Under the pieces are notes generated by a model. It had not been told where the DNA came from, did no database searches, and worked only from the letters and a program-made list of their open reading frames with translations. From [Clostridium] innocuum (lineage in GTDB: Bacteria > Bacillota_I > Bacilli_A > Erysipelotrichales > Erysipelotrichaceae): 64,000 nucleotides of DNA. Of the stretch, positions 17,032 to 26,352 are shown one piece after another; within the stretch, counting starts at the first letter, position 1, and each line of letters starts with the position of its first letter. The position numbers were made by a program, and so were the translations under genes. The stretch covers positions 2,914,001-2,978,000 of the forward strand of contig CP048838.1 of assembly GCA_012317185.1 (NCBI GenBank). The letters are read 5' to 3'.

Positions 17032-19000
17032 CACGCCACTCCATTTCATTTAGATGGTTCATGATATCCTCACGCAGAAAGCCCTTCTGCATACAATATA
17101 CCAGCACCTTGTTTTTCAGCGGCTGTCCGCTCAGCTTGCGGCTGTATGTACGAATTGCCTTAGCAATCGTCTTATTCAGCGCATCACTGTCATCTTCTTC
17201 TTCAAAATTCAAGCGTTCCGAGGTACTTCTGGCGATATCACTGTCAAAGCCAAGCGATATCAGCTTTTGTACGATGGTCTGCTTCTTCATTTTTCTGGAT
17301 TTATCCTTAATGGTTGCCATCAGCTTTTCTGCCATTTTCAAGGCACGCAGACGCTCCTCCTCATCATCCAGACCGGACAATGCCTCATCGACATCCTCCG
17401 CAGATATTCCTTTATTGATCAGGGTCCGCCGTATATTCCCCTTGCCACTCAGAGAAAACTGCATCTTTTCGATTTTCTGCTGCATATACAGATTATCATT
17501 GATATAACCCTTTTCCTCCAGCTCACTTAACAAGCCCTCCACATCCTCAACGGATAAGCCCGGCTGCCGATGCAGCCAGGTGCCCATTTCCTTGCGGGTA
17601 TAATCGCGCATACGCAGCTTGCGAATCGCTCCGCGATAGGCCTCCAGCACTATCTCCTTCCGCTGAAAATGCGCAACGGTGTAGCGGTCAAGCATTGTAT
17701 GCAGACGGATTTTATAGGTGAAGTAATCGTCCAGATCTATCAGAAGCTTCTGCGGCTGATCCTCCTTGTCGTTCTGCACATAGATGCGCACATAATCATC
17801 CAGCGTTTTGATTTTGATAACCTCGTAGGCATCCTCAAAGTCATTGATTGCCTGATAATATACACTGAGCACCTTCGAATAGAATACTCTGGAATCGTAT
17901 TTGACGATTTTACTCAGCGCACGCCGGGAAAAGGCCTTACGTTCATCAGCACTCCGGTGCATGAAGTCCGTCAGCTTCTCTGCAAATTCCTGCGGGGTTT
18001 CAAACAGAAAGCCGCTGTCCTCCTCAATGACAAGGTCCTTCAACACATCATCATAGCGGGCAAAGACCGGTAAACCGCACGCCAGTGCTTCAATATAGGT
18101 CATCCCCTGTGTTTCTGTCAGAGATGCAGACACGAAACAGTCCGCACATGCATAATAGGCCGGTATTTCCTCCGGCAGCTTTTTATCAGTAAAAATCACC
18201 TGCTGCTCCAGATGATAGCGCTGCACCAGCTTCTGCAGCTCCTCCAGCTGCGGTCCTCCCCCGACAATCATCAGCTTGATTTTCGCATCGCTTACATAAC
18301 GGAAGCCCTCAATGGGTATTTCAATACTTTTTTCCTGTGCAATCCGACCGACAAACACAATCAGGCGTTCATCCTCCTGAATACCATATTGTCTGCGGAT
18401 TTCCTGCACCTGGGCAGGATCAATATTATCCGGATGAAATTTCTCAAAATTCAGTCCGGTCGGTATGACATAGATCGGTGTCTTCACCCCGTACTTCAAC
18501 AGCGTTTCCTTCGTTTTTTCACTTGGTGAAATCACTGCCTGCGCACTGTCGGATATCGAACGGGAAAAGGTGGAGACCACCTTCTTCGTCACCTTATCCA
18601 CCTCGTCGATTTCAAAACGGTTTACATAATGCGTATAATCCTCATACATTGTATGATAGGTTGTCACAACCGGGATATTCAGATATTTTGCAACGATACG
18701 GCCAAACATGCCCACACCGAACTCCGTATGCACATGAATCACATCCAGCTGCATTTTCCTGATTTCATCACGGGCACTGAAATGATAGGGTGTAGACAGC
18801 TTATAGCCGTACAGCCATTTCAGTTCGAGTCCGGGAAGCCGCAGTACATTGCCTTCCTTTTTCATCGTCATTGCCTTGTGATTGGTGATGACATAAACGT
18901 CATGTCCGTTTTTCTCCAGCTCCCTTTGCAGGGTTACAATACTGGAAACCACACCGTTGATATCCGGTGTATACGTATCGGTAAAAAGCCCGATTCTCAT
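17021..19000 (-). CDS. GT4 glycolipid glycosyltransferase fused to full-length RecX
   Basis: A 659-residue two-part protein. Residues 1 to about 390 are a GT-B/GT4 glycosyltransferase of the monoglucosyl-diacylglycerol synthase type: N-terminal GLFTDTYTPDINGV, HTEFGVG and the EX7E motif at Glu296/Glu304 (ETQGMTYIE), then ALACGLPV. Residues about 393-659 read as a complete Firmicute-length RecX. A beta-rich lead-in (LLIDLDDYFTYKI) is followed by repeated three-helix units (AYRGAIRKLRMRDYTRKEM; LLSELEEKGYINDNLYMQQ; LINKGISAEDVDEAL; and a fourth unit at the end). RecX modulates RecA filaments, whereas the first part makes glycolipid, so the fusion is unexpected. No stop or ribosome site separates the halves. 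Confidence 0.88.
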   Translation of the reverse strand: MRIGLFTDTYTPDINGVVSSIVTLQRELEKNGHDVYVITNHKAMTMKKEGNVLRLPGLELKWLYGYKLSTPYHFSARDEIRKMQLDVIHVHTEFGVGMFGRIVAKYLNIPVVTTYHTMYEDYTHYVNRFEIDEVDKVTKKVVSTFSRSISDSAQAVISPSEKTKETLLKYGVKTPIYVIPTGLNFEKFHPDNIDPAQVQEIRRQYGIQEDERLIVFVGRIAQEKSIEIPIEGFRYVSDAKIKLMIVGGGPQLEELQKLVQRYHLEQQVIFTDKKLPEEIPAYYACADCFVSASLTETQGMTYIEALACGLPVFARYDDVLKDLVIEEDSGFLFETPQEFAEKLTDFMHRSADERKAFSRRALSKIVKYDSRVFYSKVLSVYYQAINDFEDAYEVIKIKTLDDYVRIYVQNDKEDQPQKLLIDLDDYFTYKIRLHTMLDRYTVAHFQRKEIVLEAYRGAIRKLRMRDYTRKEMGTWLHRQPGLSVEDVEGLLSELEEKGYINDNLYMQQKIEKMQFSLSGKGNIRRTLINKGISAEDVDEALSGLDDEEERLRALKMAEKLMATIKDKSRKMKKQTIVQKLISLGFDSDIARSTSERLNFEEEDDSDALNKTIAKAIRTYSRKLSGQPLKNKVLVYCMQKGFLREDIMNHLNEMEWRDEQ

Positions 19001-20070
19001 GAATCCACCTCCCTGATGTCTTTCGGTTTCTTCCGTCTTCCATATTTTTCATCATCGTAGGTTCGTTTCAAATGCAGAAACACAAATGCCCCTACCAGAA
19101 TTACAATGTGATACGTGGAAAATCTCCACAGGATCATAATACCGCTGGCCTTGAGTCCGCCGACCAGATATTTGAACAGTTGTACGAATACCAGCTCGGT
19201 ACCGCCACTTGCCCCAGGTATCGGAATAAATGCATTTGTCATCAGCACGAAGCTGGCCAGCGCCAGACAATCCACGAACTTATCCAGCCCCAGATTCAGG
19301 TTCAGCGCATAGGCGATGAAAAACGGCAGGGAAAACTGAACCGTCATACGAATCACATTCCACAGCACGGTTTTGCATATGATTTTCTTTTCGTGCTTCA
19401 TTTCCTTGATTTCTTTGGTAAAACCTTCAACCTGAATGGTCCAGGCGGCAAGTGTCTTTTCCTTGTTTTTCACGATATGCAGCTTCGCCAGCAGCGTCAC
19501 GGCATGCCCGCTCAGCTTTACATAGACACGTGGAAACAGCGCCATCGTCCACAGGATACTGATGACACATACATTTACGATATAGCCGATCAGAATCCCC
19601 AGAAACGCCGGCCCGATAATTGCCATATAATGCGTATAACGCAAAAGAAACAGAATTGTGACATAGATCATCATGGTCGTCTGATAGACGATAAAATCCG
19701 CCCACAGTATACTAGCCCCGTCACTGTATTTGATTCCCTGCTTTTTGAATACGTATGCCTGACCGAACTGTCCGCCGGTGGCACTTGGTGTAATCCCGCT
19801 GAAAAACGTTCCGACAAGCGCATTGCTCAATCCCTGCCGGTACGTGTAGTCCTTTTTATAGCGCCGGGCGAAAATCATGATGATCTGCCCTAAAATCATG
19901 ACATAGATCATTCCCCACAGGAAAATGATGAGCAGCGAGTACCAGGAGATACTGCTGATGAGATGCATGATTTCGTGATAGTTATCCTTCAGTGCAAACC
20001 ACAGAGAAACAGCGGTCAGTCCGATGATGACTACAAAATTTAAAATATAACTCCGTAATGAACTTTTCAT
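18997..20070 (-). CDS. YbhN/UPF0104-type integral membrane protein (lysylphosphatidylglycerol synthase TM domain family)
   Basis: A 357-residue protein with about eight membrane helices and the family motifs FFSGITPSATGGQFGQ and PIPGASGGTE. Homologues form the membrane half of MprF-type lipid aminoacyl transferases/flippases, but the aminoacyl-transferase half is absent here. Genes of this family often accompany glycolipid glycosyltransferases. The stop overlaps the start of the GT-RecX gene (ATGA), and it follows another GT4 gene, so a role in glycolipid transport or lipoteichoic-acid anchor supply is a reasonable inference. Confidence 0.8.
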   Translation of the reverse strand: MKSSLRSYILNFVVIIGLTAVSLWFALKDNYHEIMHLISSISWYSLLIIFLWGMIYVMILGQIIMIFARRYKKDYTYRQGLSNALVGTFFSGITPSATGGQFGQAYVFKKQGIKYSDGASILWADFIVYQTTMMIYVTILFLLRYTHYMAIIGPAFLGILIGYIVNVCVISILWTMALFPRVYVKLSGHAVTLLAKLHIVKNKEKTLAAWTIQVEGFTKEIKEMKHEKKIICKTVLWNVIRMTVQFSLPFFIAYALNLNLGLDKFVDCLALASFVLMTNAFIPIPGASGGTELVFVQLFKYLVGGLKASGIMILWRFSTYHIVILVGAFVFLHLKRTYDDEKYGRRKKPKDIREVDS

Positions 20071-20115
20071 GAACCCTCAACTGCCTTCCTGCCAAAGCGC
20101 AACACTAGCGCCTCT

Positions 20116-21168
20116 CTACCCCCGTTTGCGTTCCTGCAGCTCCTCATATACACGCGTATAAAATTCCTTCCAGATGCTGAGCACATTCTCCTTGGAATAA
20201 TATTCGCTGATATAGGCACTGTCAGCTGCACAGCGCGCATAGTAGGCCGGATCCTCATGCAGCTTACGAATCAATTCGGCAAAGCTGTCATTATCATCGG
20301 CCATCTGATATTTCTTAAATAAGATATCCTCATACAGCTTTAAAGAGCGCAGCACCATCGGCCTGTGCAGATTCACCGCCTCCAGTATCGCCATAGGAAA
20401 CAGCTCATTATAGGATGGCATAAACAGCACATCCGCCATATTATAGATATCATTCATATCACTTCTCGGGATAATGCCTGGAAACTGTACGTTTGCCGGC
20501 GGATTCTCCACAACCTTCTTCAGCTCCTCATAGCCGTCTGTAATTTTTCCAAACGAAAAGCCTCCGCACCAGACAAAGCGCACATCCGGCAGCTTTTTCG
20601 CAACATCGACAAAATCCAGCACGCCCTTTCGTGTCTGTACCTGTCCGACACCGATGACGACAAATTCATCCGCTTTGATTCCATATTGCTCACGAATGGC
20701 ATTGCGCTGCTCTACCGGCTTCACATAAAACTGCTCCTTGGATACATAATTCGGAATATAGATCATCTTCTCCCGAGCAATTCCGTATTTCTCCAGCTCC
20801 TCCATAAAAATCGGATTTACAACAATCAGATAATCCGCTGTTTTATAGAAGCTGATCACATATTTTTTAAACACCGAAAACAGTGCCTTAGGAAGCTGTA
20901 TACTTCCATTGAGCGTGTCCGGTAGAAAATGCACGTAGCATACGTTTGCATTTTTATTATTCTTCATCTTCAGATAATTCTGCGGATCAATGGTATGAGA
21001 GTGAATGATATCAGCTTTCTTTCCGCTGTTGATTTCAACGGTAAACAGATCACTCGCACCTTCCTTAACCAGATTTACCTGCTCCAGATAGGCACTCCCC
21101 ACACCCTGTCCTTCCACCTTGTCGGCACTGGACAGCATATTGATTACGATTTTCTTATCCAAATCCAT
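20116..21168 (-). CDS. GT4 glycosyltransferase, LafB/CpoA-like (diglycosyl-diacylglycerol synthase)
   Basis: A 350-residue GT4 enzyme. Its N-terminus, NMLSSADKVEGQGVGSAYLEQ, is very like streptococcal CpoA and lactobacillal LafB, which add the second sugar to monoglucosyl-diacylglycerol. The donor-binding part has GVGQVQTRKG and YNELFPMAILEAVNLHRP (EX7E-like). It is the first gene of the glycolipid operon. GGAGG lies only a few bases before the ATG at 21168; a TTG two codons downstream (21162) has better spacing and may be the real start. Confidence 0.82.
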   Translation of the reverse strand: MDLDKKIVINMLSSADKVEGQGVGSAYLEQVNLVKEGASDLFTVEINSGKKADIIHSHTIDPQNYLKMKNNKNANVCYVHFLPDTLNGSIQLPKALFSVFKKYVISFYKTADYLIVVNPIFMEELEKYGIAREKMIYIPNYVSKEQFYVKPVEQRNAIREQYGIKADEFVVIGVGQVQTRKGVLDFVDVAKKLPDVRFVWCGGFSFGKITDGYEELKKVVENPPANVQFPGIIPRSDMNDIYNMADVLFMPSYNELFPMAILEAVNLHRPMVLRSLKLYEDILFKKYQMADDNDSFAELIRKLHEDPAYYARCAADSAYISEYYSKENVLSIWKEFYTRVYEELQERKRG

Positions 21169-21270
21169 TCCTCCGCTTCCTGTTCACATGGTTTTCATAA
21201 CCACCTTAAATTATTATACCATAAACCTGTAGACGTTGAAACTCATAATGCAAGTATTACAAGTTTGTAA

Positions 21271-21777
21271 CTAAGAGCATTCCTTTAAAACCTGCAGATG
21301 CAGCAGAGCAGCAAGGTGCAGACAGGCACGGCGAAGCCTTCGATTCAGCGTGCTTTCCACAATGTCTCCCTGATGGCGCAATACCAGCTCCCGTTTCAGG
21401 CCTCGCACGTATACATCCAGCAGCAGCTCCTTTTCCTGCTCCTCCAGCTGTAGAATTCCCTGTAAGAGAACATAGGCCCGCTGGTCCTGCTCCATCACCT
21501 TTTCCCTTGCTCTTCGCTGACGCTCCATCGCATCCAGCACGGGATCCCTATGTACATATCCGCCGTTTCTCGATGTCTGGACAATGCTGCGGGTATAGTT
21601 CAGATAATCACTGAGTTCATCCTCCACCTGCAGTTGTACACAATCCTCTCCATACAGCACGCTGTGCAGACGCAGCGAGGCCGTATACTGCTTCAAAAAC
21701 AAAAGCTGGCGCTTCATATTGCGAATTGTCTGTGCTTCATCGACACAGGGCTCATAAAAAAATTCAGTCTCCTTCAT
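21271..21777 (-). CDS. Hypothetical protein with sigma-70 region 4-like C-terminus
   Basis: A 168-residue, highly charged helical protein with AGGAGG upstream of its ATG. Its last 60 residues (LEEQEKELLLDVYVRGLKRELVLRHQ and following) resemble the HTH of sigma-70 region 4 or ArpU/DUF1492-like phage regulators. I do not recognise a characterised family. It could be a small transcription factor. It lies alone between the glycolipid operon and the phosphatase gene. Confidence 0.5.
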   Translation of the reverse strand: MKETEFFYEPCVDEAQTIRNMKRQLLFLKQYTASLRLHSVLYGEDCVQLQVEDELSDYLNYTRSIVQTSRNGGYVHRDPVLDAMERQRRAREKVMEQDQRAYVLLQGILQLEEQEKELLLDVYVRGLKRELVLRHQGDIVESTLNRRLRRACLHLAALLHLQVLKECS

Positions 21778-21836
21778 CCGTTTACCTCCTATATACTCTT
21801 ATATACGAATGAAAAGTACCGAATTCCTAAATTTTA

Positions 21837-22673
21837 TTAAAATATTTGATTTTTTTCAAAAATACTGAAGACGATTTCCTTTTGTCGTCCATGGGAAGCC
21901 CAGCGTGCTGCATTGCCAGCATAGTCATAGGCGTGTCCATTTTCCAGCTTGGATAGGATTGCCCCGAGCAGAATATCGCGAATATTGCGGGTATCGGAGA
22001 AATAAGCAAGTCCTTCCCCTCTCATACAGGCAAGAATGGCATCGGGACAGCCCAGCTCCTGTTCACTGTCATCGACGACCTGAAATCCGCGCTCCCAAAG
22101 CTGCTGTACGATATCCTGTGACAGACGGCTGTTTTTGTATACGACAGAGGGTGTATTGTCGCATTGTACAGACAGCACTTCGCCATCAGCCGCCGTACAC
22201 TGCTTCAGCCGATGATATACCCGACAGCCAACCCCTTCCACATACGTGTACATAATATCGCGCTTTGGAAAATAGACAATAGCAAGACGAACATCATGCT
22301 CATGAAGAATGGCACTGCAGATCGACCAGGTATCCTTCTGGTGCAAATAGTCCAGAGTTCCATCGATCGGATCCAGTACAAGCGTATAATCATAGTCCTG
22401 TTTCAAAAAGCAGGTGCGGCTTGCCGTATCCTCCTCCACATCCAGACTCAGTACAGCCTGATATTCCGGTAATACAGACTGTAACAGAATTTCCTGAACA
22501 ATTTCATCGGCTCTGGTTTTGGCTTCCCGCATGCGCAGATGGCGTTCATCCTCATCCTCCACCACTTCCACCTGTTTGCCCTCATTGACAATGGTTGCCT
22601 GCATCATGTTCGCAACAATGCCGGCAGTTCGTACAGCACAAAACAGGCATTCATACAATTTTTGATAGTTCAT
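21837..22673 (-). CDS. Inositol monophosphatase family protein
   Basis: A 278-residue member of the lithium-sensitive phosphatase superfamily. The hallmark is LVLDPIDGTLDYLHQKDTW, with the metal-binding Asp residues, preceded by an acidic DVEEDT metal site. The C-terminal Trp-Asp-x-Ala motif is degenerate (HAYDYAGNAARWASHG). Possible substrates include inositol phosphate, PAP or sugar phosphates. The start is taken at 22673 because GGGAG lies 6 nt upstream, rather than the ATG at 22691. Confidence 0.8.
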   Translation of the reverse strand: MNYQKLYECLFCAVRTAGIVANMMQATIVNEGKQVEVVEDEDERHLRMREAKTRADEIVQEILLQSVLPEYQAVLSLDVEEDTASRTCFLKQDYDYTLVLDPIDGTLDYLHQKDTWSICSAILHEHDVRLAIVYFPKRDIMYTYVEGVGCRVYHRLKQCTAADGEVLSVQCDNTPSVVYKNSRLSQDIVQQLWERGFQVVDDSEQELGCPDAILACMRGEGLAYFSDTRNIRDILLGAILSKLENGHAYDYAGNAARWASHGRQKEIVFSIFEKNQIF

Positions 22674-22935
22674 TTTTTCTCCCTTCTCCATGACTTATCA
22701 TCTTATACTTCAGCGTTCAAAGCTATATTTTCATGATTCTGTATGCAGTTCAGTATACTATCGCTTATCGTAAAAAACAAGTCCTCGCGAATGATTGATT
22801 TACAATTCCCATCATCTGCTTATCATCGCAGAGGTGGTGGACTTCTGTCTGTTATGAATTACATACAGAAAAGAGCTGTGACTGCACAGCCCCTTTGATT
22901 ATGCTTGTTATAGCTTTTCAGGATAGATGTAGGGA

Positions 22936-23133
22936 CTACAGAATCGCAGGTCGAATATCATCTTCAACATCCAGTATATTCATAGCGTCCATTGCACTGA
23001 CATTGATTCTCTGCACCAGTTTTTTAACATGTAGAAGTGTTGCCTCCACGTTCCCTTCTACCTTGCCTTCAGCTTTTAGTAATAAGCCCTGTTCAATACC
23101 TCTTTGTTCTATGAAATCACGAAAGTTACACAT
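22936..23133 (-). CDS. Solitary C-terminal module of the Rpn/PD-(D/E)XK transposase family
   Basis: About 65 residues starting MCNFRDFIEQRGIEQG. It contains LLLKAEGKVEGNVE and a helical end (RINVSAMDAMNILDVEDD) matching the C-terminal tail of Rpn-type recombination-promoting nucleases. The nuclease domain is missing, and nothing encoding it lies upstream. AGGAGG sits 8 nt before the ATG at 23133, and a TGGTATACT box precedes it, so it looks like a self-standing expressed small gene rather than only debris. Such independent C-terminal fragments are known for Rpn families (general knowledge; function inferred). Confidence 0.55.
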   Translation of the reverse strand: MCNFRDFIEQRGIEQGLLLKAEGKVEGNVEATLLHVKKLVQRINVSAMDAMNILDVEDDIRPAIL

Positions 23134-23166
23134 ATCCATAACCTCCTGATCTATCTCCTTCTCCAT

Positions 23167-23629
23167 CAGTATACCATACGTCCTTTGTAATTGTTCCTTT
23201 TATCCTCTACTGCGAGATTTTTTATAAACAAAATCTATAATAGTATATAGAGGTACCTGCTGCTTCGTTTCATACGCAGGAACGGATGCAACAAAAACAA
23301 GGCAGTCCTTACCGCCGACAAGCGGTGTTCAGCTGTAAGCTACTTAATCATTGTAAAGAATGAATGAAAGCATAAGAAAAAACGCTTCTAACAAGCGGTT
23401 GATCTACTGAAAGGCCGGAGCCTTTGCGTATGGATACCATGTGAATGGGTTGTAGTATTTATATAGTTACTCATATACCAGCCTCTCCTTTTTTGTATCT
23501 ACAGTGTAGCATAAAACCTACCAAACATAAGAAAATAAAATATACATACTTGAAAAGAGCAGACGATTCTTTTTCATTAGGTGCACAGGATTTTGAAAAC
23601 CGCAGACATATGATAAAAAAAGCCAGCCG
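23167..23629. other. Gene-free stretch
   Basis: About 460 nt with no convincing open frame. It contains small inverted repeats (for example CCGC/GCGG near 23311-23325) but no clear terminator or regulatory element that I can name. Confidence 0.5.
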
Positions 23630-24376
23630 CTAGGACTGACTGCTGATACGGTAACGCTTTAAGAATTCTTTGGTACGCTCCTGCCTTGGATGCTCAAACA
23701 GCTGCTGTGGAGTACCCTCCTCTGCAATCACACCCTTGTCCATAAATACGACACGGGAGCTGATATCATGAGCAAACTGCATCTCATGAGTCACGACGAT
23801 CATCGTCAGACCTTCTCTGGCCAGATCCTTCATCACATCCAGAACATCGCCAACCATTTCCGGGTCCAGTGCACTCGTCGGCTCATCAAACAGCAGAACC
23901 TCCGGCTCCATGCACAGGGCACGGGCAATGGCTACACGCTGCTTCTGTCCGCCGGACAGCTGCATAGCACTCGCATTCGCAAAGGACTCCATACCGACCT
24001 TTTTCAGGAACAGCATCGCCTTTTCCTTCGCATCCGCCTTGCTTCGCTTCAATACCTTGATCTGTCCGAGCATACAGTTTTCCAGCACACTTTTATTATT
24101 AAACAGATTGAAGGACTGAAACACCATACCGACATGCGTTCGATGTTCATTGATATTGATTTCACCCTTCAGAATATCCTTGTCATGATACAGGATTTCT
24201 CCGGCATCCGGAGTTTCCAGCAGATTGATGCAGCGAAGCAGCGTGGACTTGCCGCTTCCACTGGAGCCGATAATGGTAATAACCTCACCCTTGTCACAAT
24301 GAAAATCAATGTCATTCAAAACCTCCAGCGAACCAAAATGCTTTTTCAGATGCTTGATTTCTATGATGCTATTCAT
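23630..24376 (-). CDS. Amino-acid ABC transporter ATP-binding protein (probable lysine)
   Basis: A 248-residue GlnQ/HisP-type ATPase. It has Walker A GSSGSGKST, Q-loop VFQSFNLF, signature LSGGQKQR, Walker B VLLFDEP and switch His in VVTHEM. It powers uptake of a polar amino acid. It overlaps the permease gene by 8 bases; the ATG at 24376 (AGGGTGAG upstream) is preferred over the GTG at 24385. The operon is led by a lysine riboswitch, so lysine is the likely substrate. Confidence 0.93.
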   Translation of the reverse strand: MNSIIEIKHLKKHFGSLEVLNDIDFHCDKGEVITIIGSSGSGKSTLLRCINLLETPDAGEILYHDKDILKGEININEHRTHVGMVFQSFNLFNNKSVLENCMLGQIKVLKRSKADAKEKAMLFLKKVGMESFANASAMQLSGGQKQRVAIARALCMEPEVLLFDEPTSALDPEMVGDVLDVMKDLAREGLTMIVVTHEMQFAHDISSRVVFMDKGVIAEEGTPQQLFEHPRQERTKEFLKRYRISSQS

Positions 24377-25151
24377 ATACTTCACTCACCCTTTCTACCG
24401 GTACGCTCTGAGAAGACGGCCCGGATGATCTCGGCATATTCATGCGCCCCTCAACAAAGGAGAGAAGCTGGGTTGCCAGTGTCGTCAGCAGCAGATACAG
24501 AATAGCCGCTACGATAAAGGTCGGTACATACAGCATCAGACTTCCTGCAACGGAGCTGGACTGGAAATACAGTTCAATCACACCGATGACATTCAGCATG
24601 GAGCTGTCCTTGATATTGACAATAAATTCATTTCCGATCGAAGGGAAGGAATTGCGTATCGCCTGAGGTAAGATAATGCTCATCATCGTCTGTGTGGAGG
24701 TCATCCCCAGACTGCGGGCTGCCTCATTCTGCCCCTTGTCAATCGACTGGATACCGGCACGGATGATTTCTGCCATATATGCCCCTGTATTGATGGAAAT
24801 AATCGTAATACCGGCAGTTACCGGTGACCAGTTCAGTACCGGACGAAGACCGTGATAGATGATCAGCGCCTGTACCATCATCGGTGTTCCACGAAAAATC
24901 CATACATACAGACCGACAAAGCCGTGCAGTATCTTTTTAATTATGCGGGAGGGCAGTGCATCGCGCTCTTCTATACGCACAGCACGGATACCTCCCAGCA
25001 GCAAACCGATCAGTAATCCGATCAGTGTACCGCACACCGCCAGAAGCAGTGTTATCTTAATCCCATACCAGAACAGCGGAATGTTGTCCTGAAAAATCCA
25101 CCAGGCCTGGGCAAACATCCCATCCGGTTTTGCGGATGCTACTATCATCAT
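24369..25151 (-). CDS. Amino-acid ABC transporter permease (probable lysine)
   Basis: A 260-residue HisM/GlnP-type permease with about five membrane helices. It has the coupling EAA loop typical of polar-amino-acid importers (QNEAARSLGMTSTQTMMSIILPQAIR). It lies between the binding protein and ATPase genes in a lysine-riboswitch operon. Confidence 0.93.
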   Translation of the reverse strand: MMIVASAKPDGMFAQAWWIFQDNIPLFWYGIKITLLLAVCGTLIGLLIGLLLGGIRAVRIEERDALPSRIIKKILHGFVGLYVWIFRGTPMMVQALIIYHGLRPVLNWSPVTAGITIISINTGAYMAEIIRAGIQSIDKGQNEAARSLGMTSTQTMMSIILPQAIRNSFPSIGNEFIVNIKDSSMLNVIGVIELYFQSSSVAGSLMLYVPTFIVAAILYLLLTTLATQLLSFVEGRMNMPRSSGPSSQSVPVERVSEVYE

Positions 25152-25173
25152 GGTAATCTCCTATTCTGTTTTG

Positions 25174-26010
25174 TTATTCTGTTTTCGGCTGACTCTCTCT
25201 TGCTTCCTTCATCCACTGATCTCTTGTTTCCTTGGAAATTCCATCCAGTGATTTCTGTACAGCATTGAACAGCTCGGAATCACGGCTTCCCTCTTTCAGA
25301 CCGACAGATACGGACGTGTCAATATCAAAGCCCTTGCCCTTTGCAAAGTGAACGATCGTTAAATCCTTATTCGCTTCCACGGCACCCTCGGCAACCGGAA
25401 GCTCTGCTGTAATGCCATCCACTTCCTTGTTCTGCAGGGAGAGGATCATTTCCGGATACGTTGCCTTTGGTGTCGCATGCTTTACACCCTTGATCTGATC
25501 GATAATCGTATCATAGTTCGTGCTCTTCTGCCCGATGATGGTCTTACCCTTGAACTGCTGGATATCATTGAATTTCGCAGCCTTGTCCCCCTTGCGTACA
25601 ATCATAACCATTTCAGATTCATAGTATGGGGATGTGAAGTCAATTCCGTTTTCACGTGTTTCATCCTTTGTCATACCGGCAATAATCGCATCGATTTCAC
25701 CGGATTCCAAAGCCGGCTGCAGGCCGTCCCAGGATACCTTTTTGATGACAATCTCACGATCGAGATCCTTTGCAATCTGACGTGCAACACGTACATCATA
25801 ACCGTCACAGAAGCCGGCACCGCCAATGGAAACACTCGTTTTCGTCTGTTCCTTCGTCTGCCAGTTAAACGGCGCATAATTGCACTCCATACCAACCGTA
25901 AAGGTTTCCTTTCCTGTATTCTTTGAAACATTCTTGTCGTCATCACTGCTACCGCATCCAGTCAAAAGCAGTGTCATGGCAAAAGCTGCCGTTACTAATT
26001 TTTTCTTCAT
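25174..26010 (-). CDS. Amino-acid ABC transporter substrate-binding lipoprotein (probable lysine)
   Basis: A 278-residue family 3 solute-binding protein with signal peptide and lipobox LLTGC. Characteristic segments are TFTVGMECNYAPFNW, GYDVRVARQIAKDL, IDAIIAGMTKDETR and the GxxxIGxxxT-like region KTIIGQKSTNYD. It captures substrate outside the membrane for the adjoining permease. It is the first gene of the operon, 75 nt after the riboswitch terminator. Confidence 0.93.
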   Translation of the reverse strand: MKKKLVTAAFAMTLLLTGCGSSDDDKNVSKNTGKETFTVGMECNYAPFNWQTKEQTKTSVSIGGAGFCDGYDVRVARQIAKDLDREIVIKKVSWDGLQPALESGEIDAIIAGMTKDETRENGIDFTSPYYESEMVMIVRKGDKAAKFNDIQQFKGKTIIGQKSTNYDTIIDQIKGVKHATPKATYPEMILSLQNKEVDGITAELPVAEGAVEANKDLTIVHFAKGKGFDIDTSVSVGLKEGSRDSELFNAVQKSLDGISKETRDQWMKEARESQPKTE

Positions 26011-26085
26011 AAATAGTCCCTCTTTCTTTTTTTCTTTTCACATATACCGCCTGTGTATACACCATCGGTGAAATACCATGGAATA

Positions 26086-26111
26086 ACAAAAAAGCCGTGC
26101 TATTACACGAC
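26086..26111 (-). terminator. Riboswitch-controlled intrinsic terminator
   Basis: On the minus strand GTCGTG (26111-26106) pairs with CACGGC (26099-26094) around TAATAG and is followed by TTTTTT. It lies between the lysine aptamer and the binding-protein gene, as the expression platform. Confidence 0.85.
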
Positions 26112-26124
26112 TCTCACACATAAA

Positions 26125-26289
26125 GCAGAGTTGTTAATAGCTCCTCTTCTTAACGAAGGAGTGCCATGAGTATTTCCCATGACCCCAGAAGTGCATCCGC
26201 CAATGCAGCCTCTTCGGCGATGATTACCTTTCAAAGCTATCCCGGTCTGCCGACTCCAGCTTTTACTCTGACGCATCGCTGCCTCTATA
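26125..26289 (-). promoter_or_regulatory. Lysine riboswitch (L box)
   Basis: Reading the minus strand: ATAGAGGCAGCGATGCG, AGAGTAAAAGC, GCTTTGAAAGGTAATC, ATCGCCGAAG, then GGAGCTATTAACAACTCTGC. The blocks (G)AUAGAGG-GC, AGAGUA, UGAAAGG, the invariant GCCGAAG and the closing GGAGCUAU fall in the same order and spacing as in the B. subtilis lysC L box. When lysine binds, the downstream terminator should form and shut the transporter operon. Confidence 0.92.
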
Positions 26290-26308
26290 CGATTTTTCTG
26301 TCTTATAT

Positions 26309-26337
26309 ACTTTAGCTTAAATCCCGACATTTGTCAA
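26309..26337 (-). promoter_or_regulatory. Promoter of the lysine transporter operon
   Basis: TTGACA (26337-26332), a 17-nt spacer, then TAAAGT (26314-26309) on the minus strand. RNA would start near 26302, just ahead of the aptamer. Confidence 0.75.
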
Positions 26338-26352
26338 TGGCCCCTGAATATT

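Noticed and set aside
26103..26330. 75-codon minus-strand open frame
   Set aside because: It lies over the lysine aptamer; the conserved L-box blocks explain the sequence and there is no suitable ribosome site.
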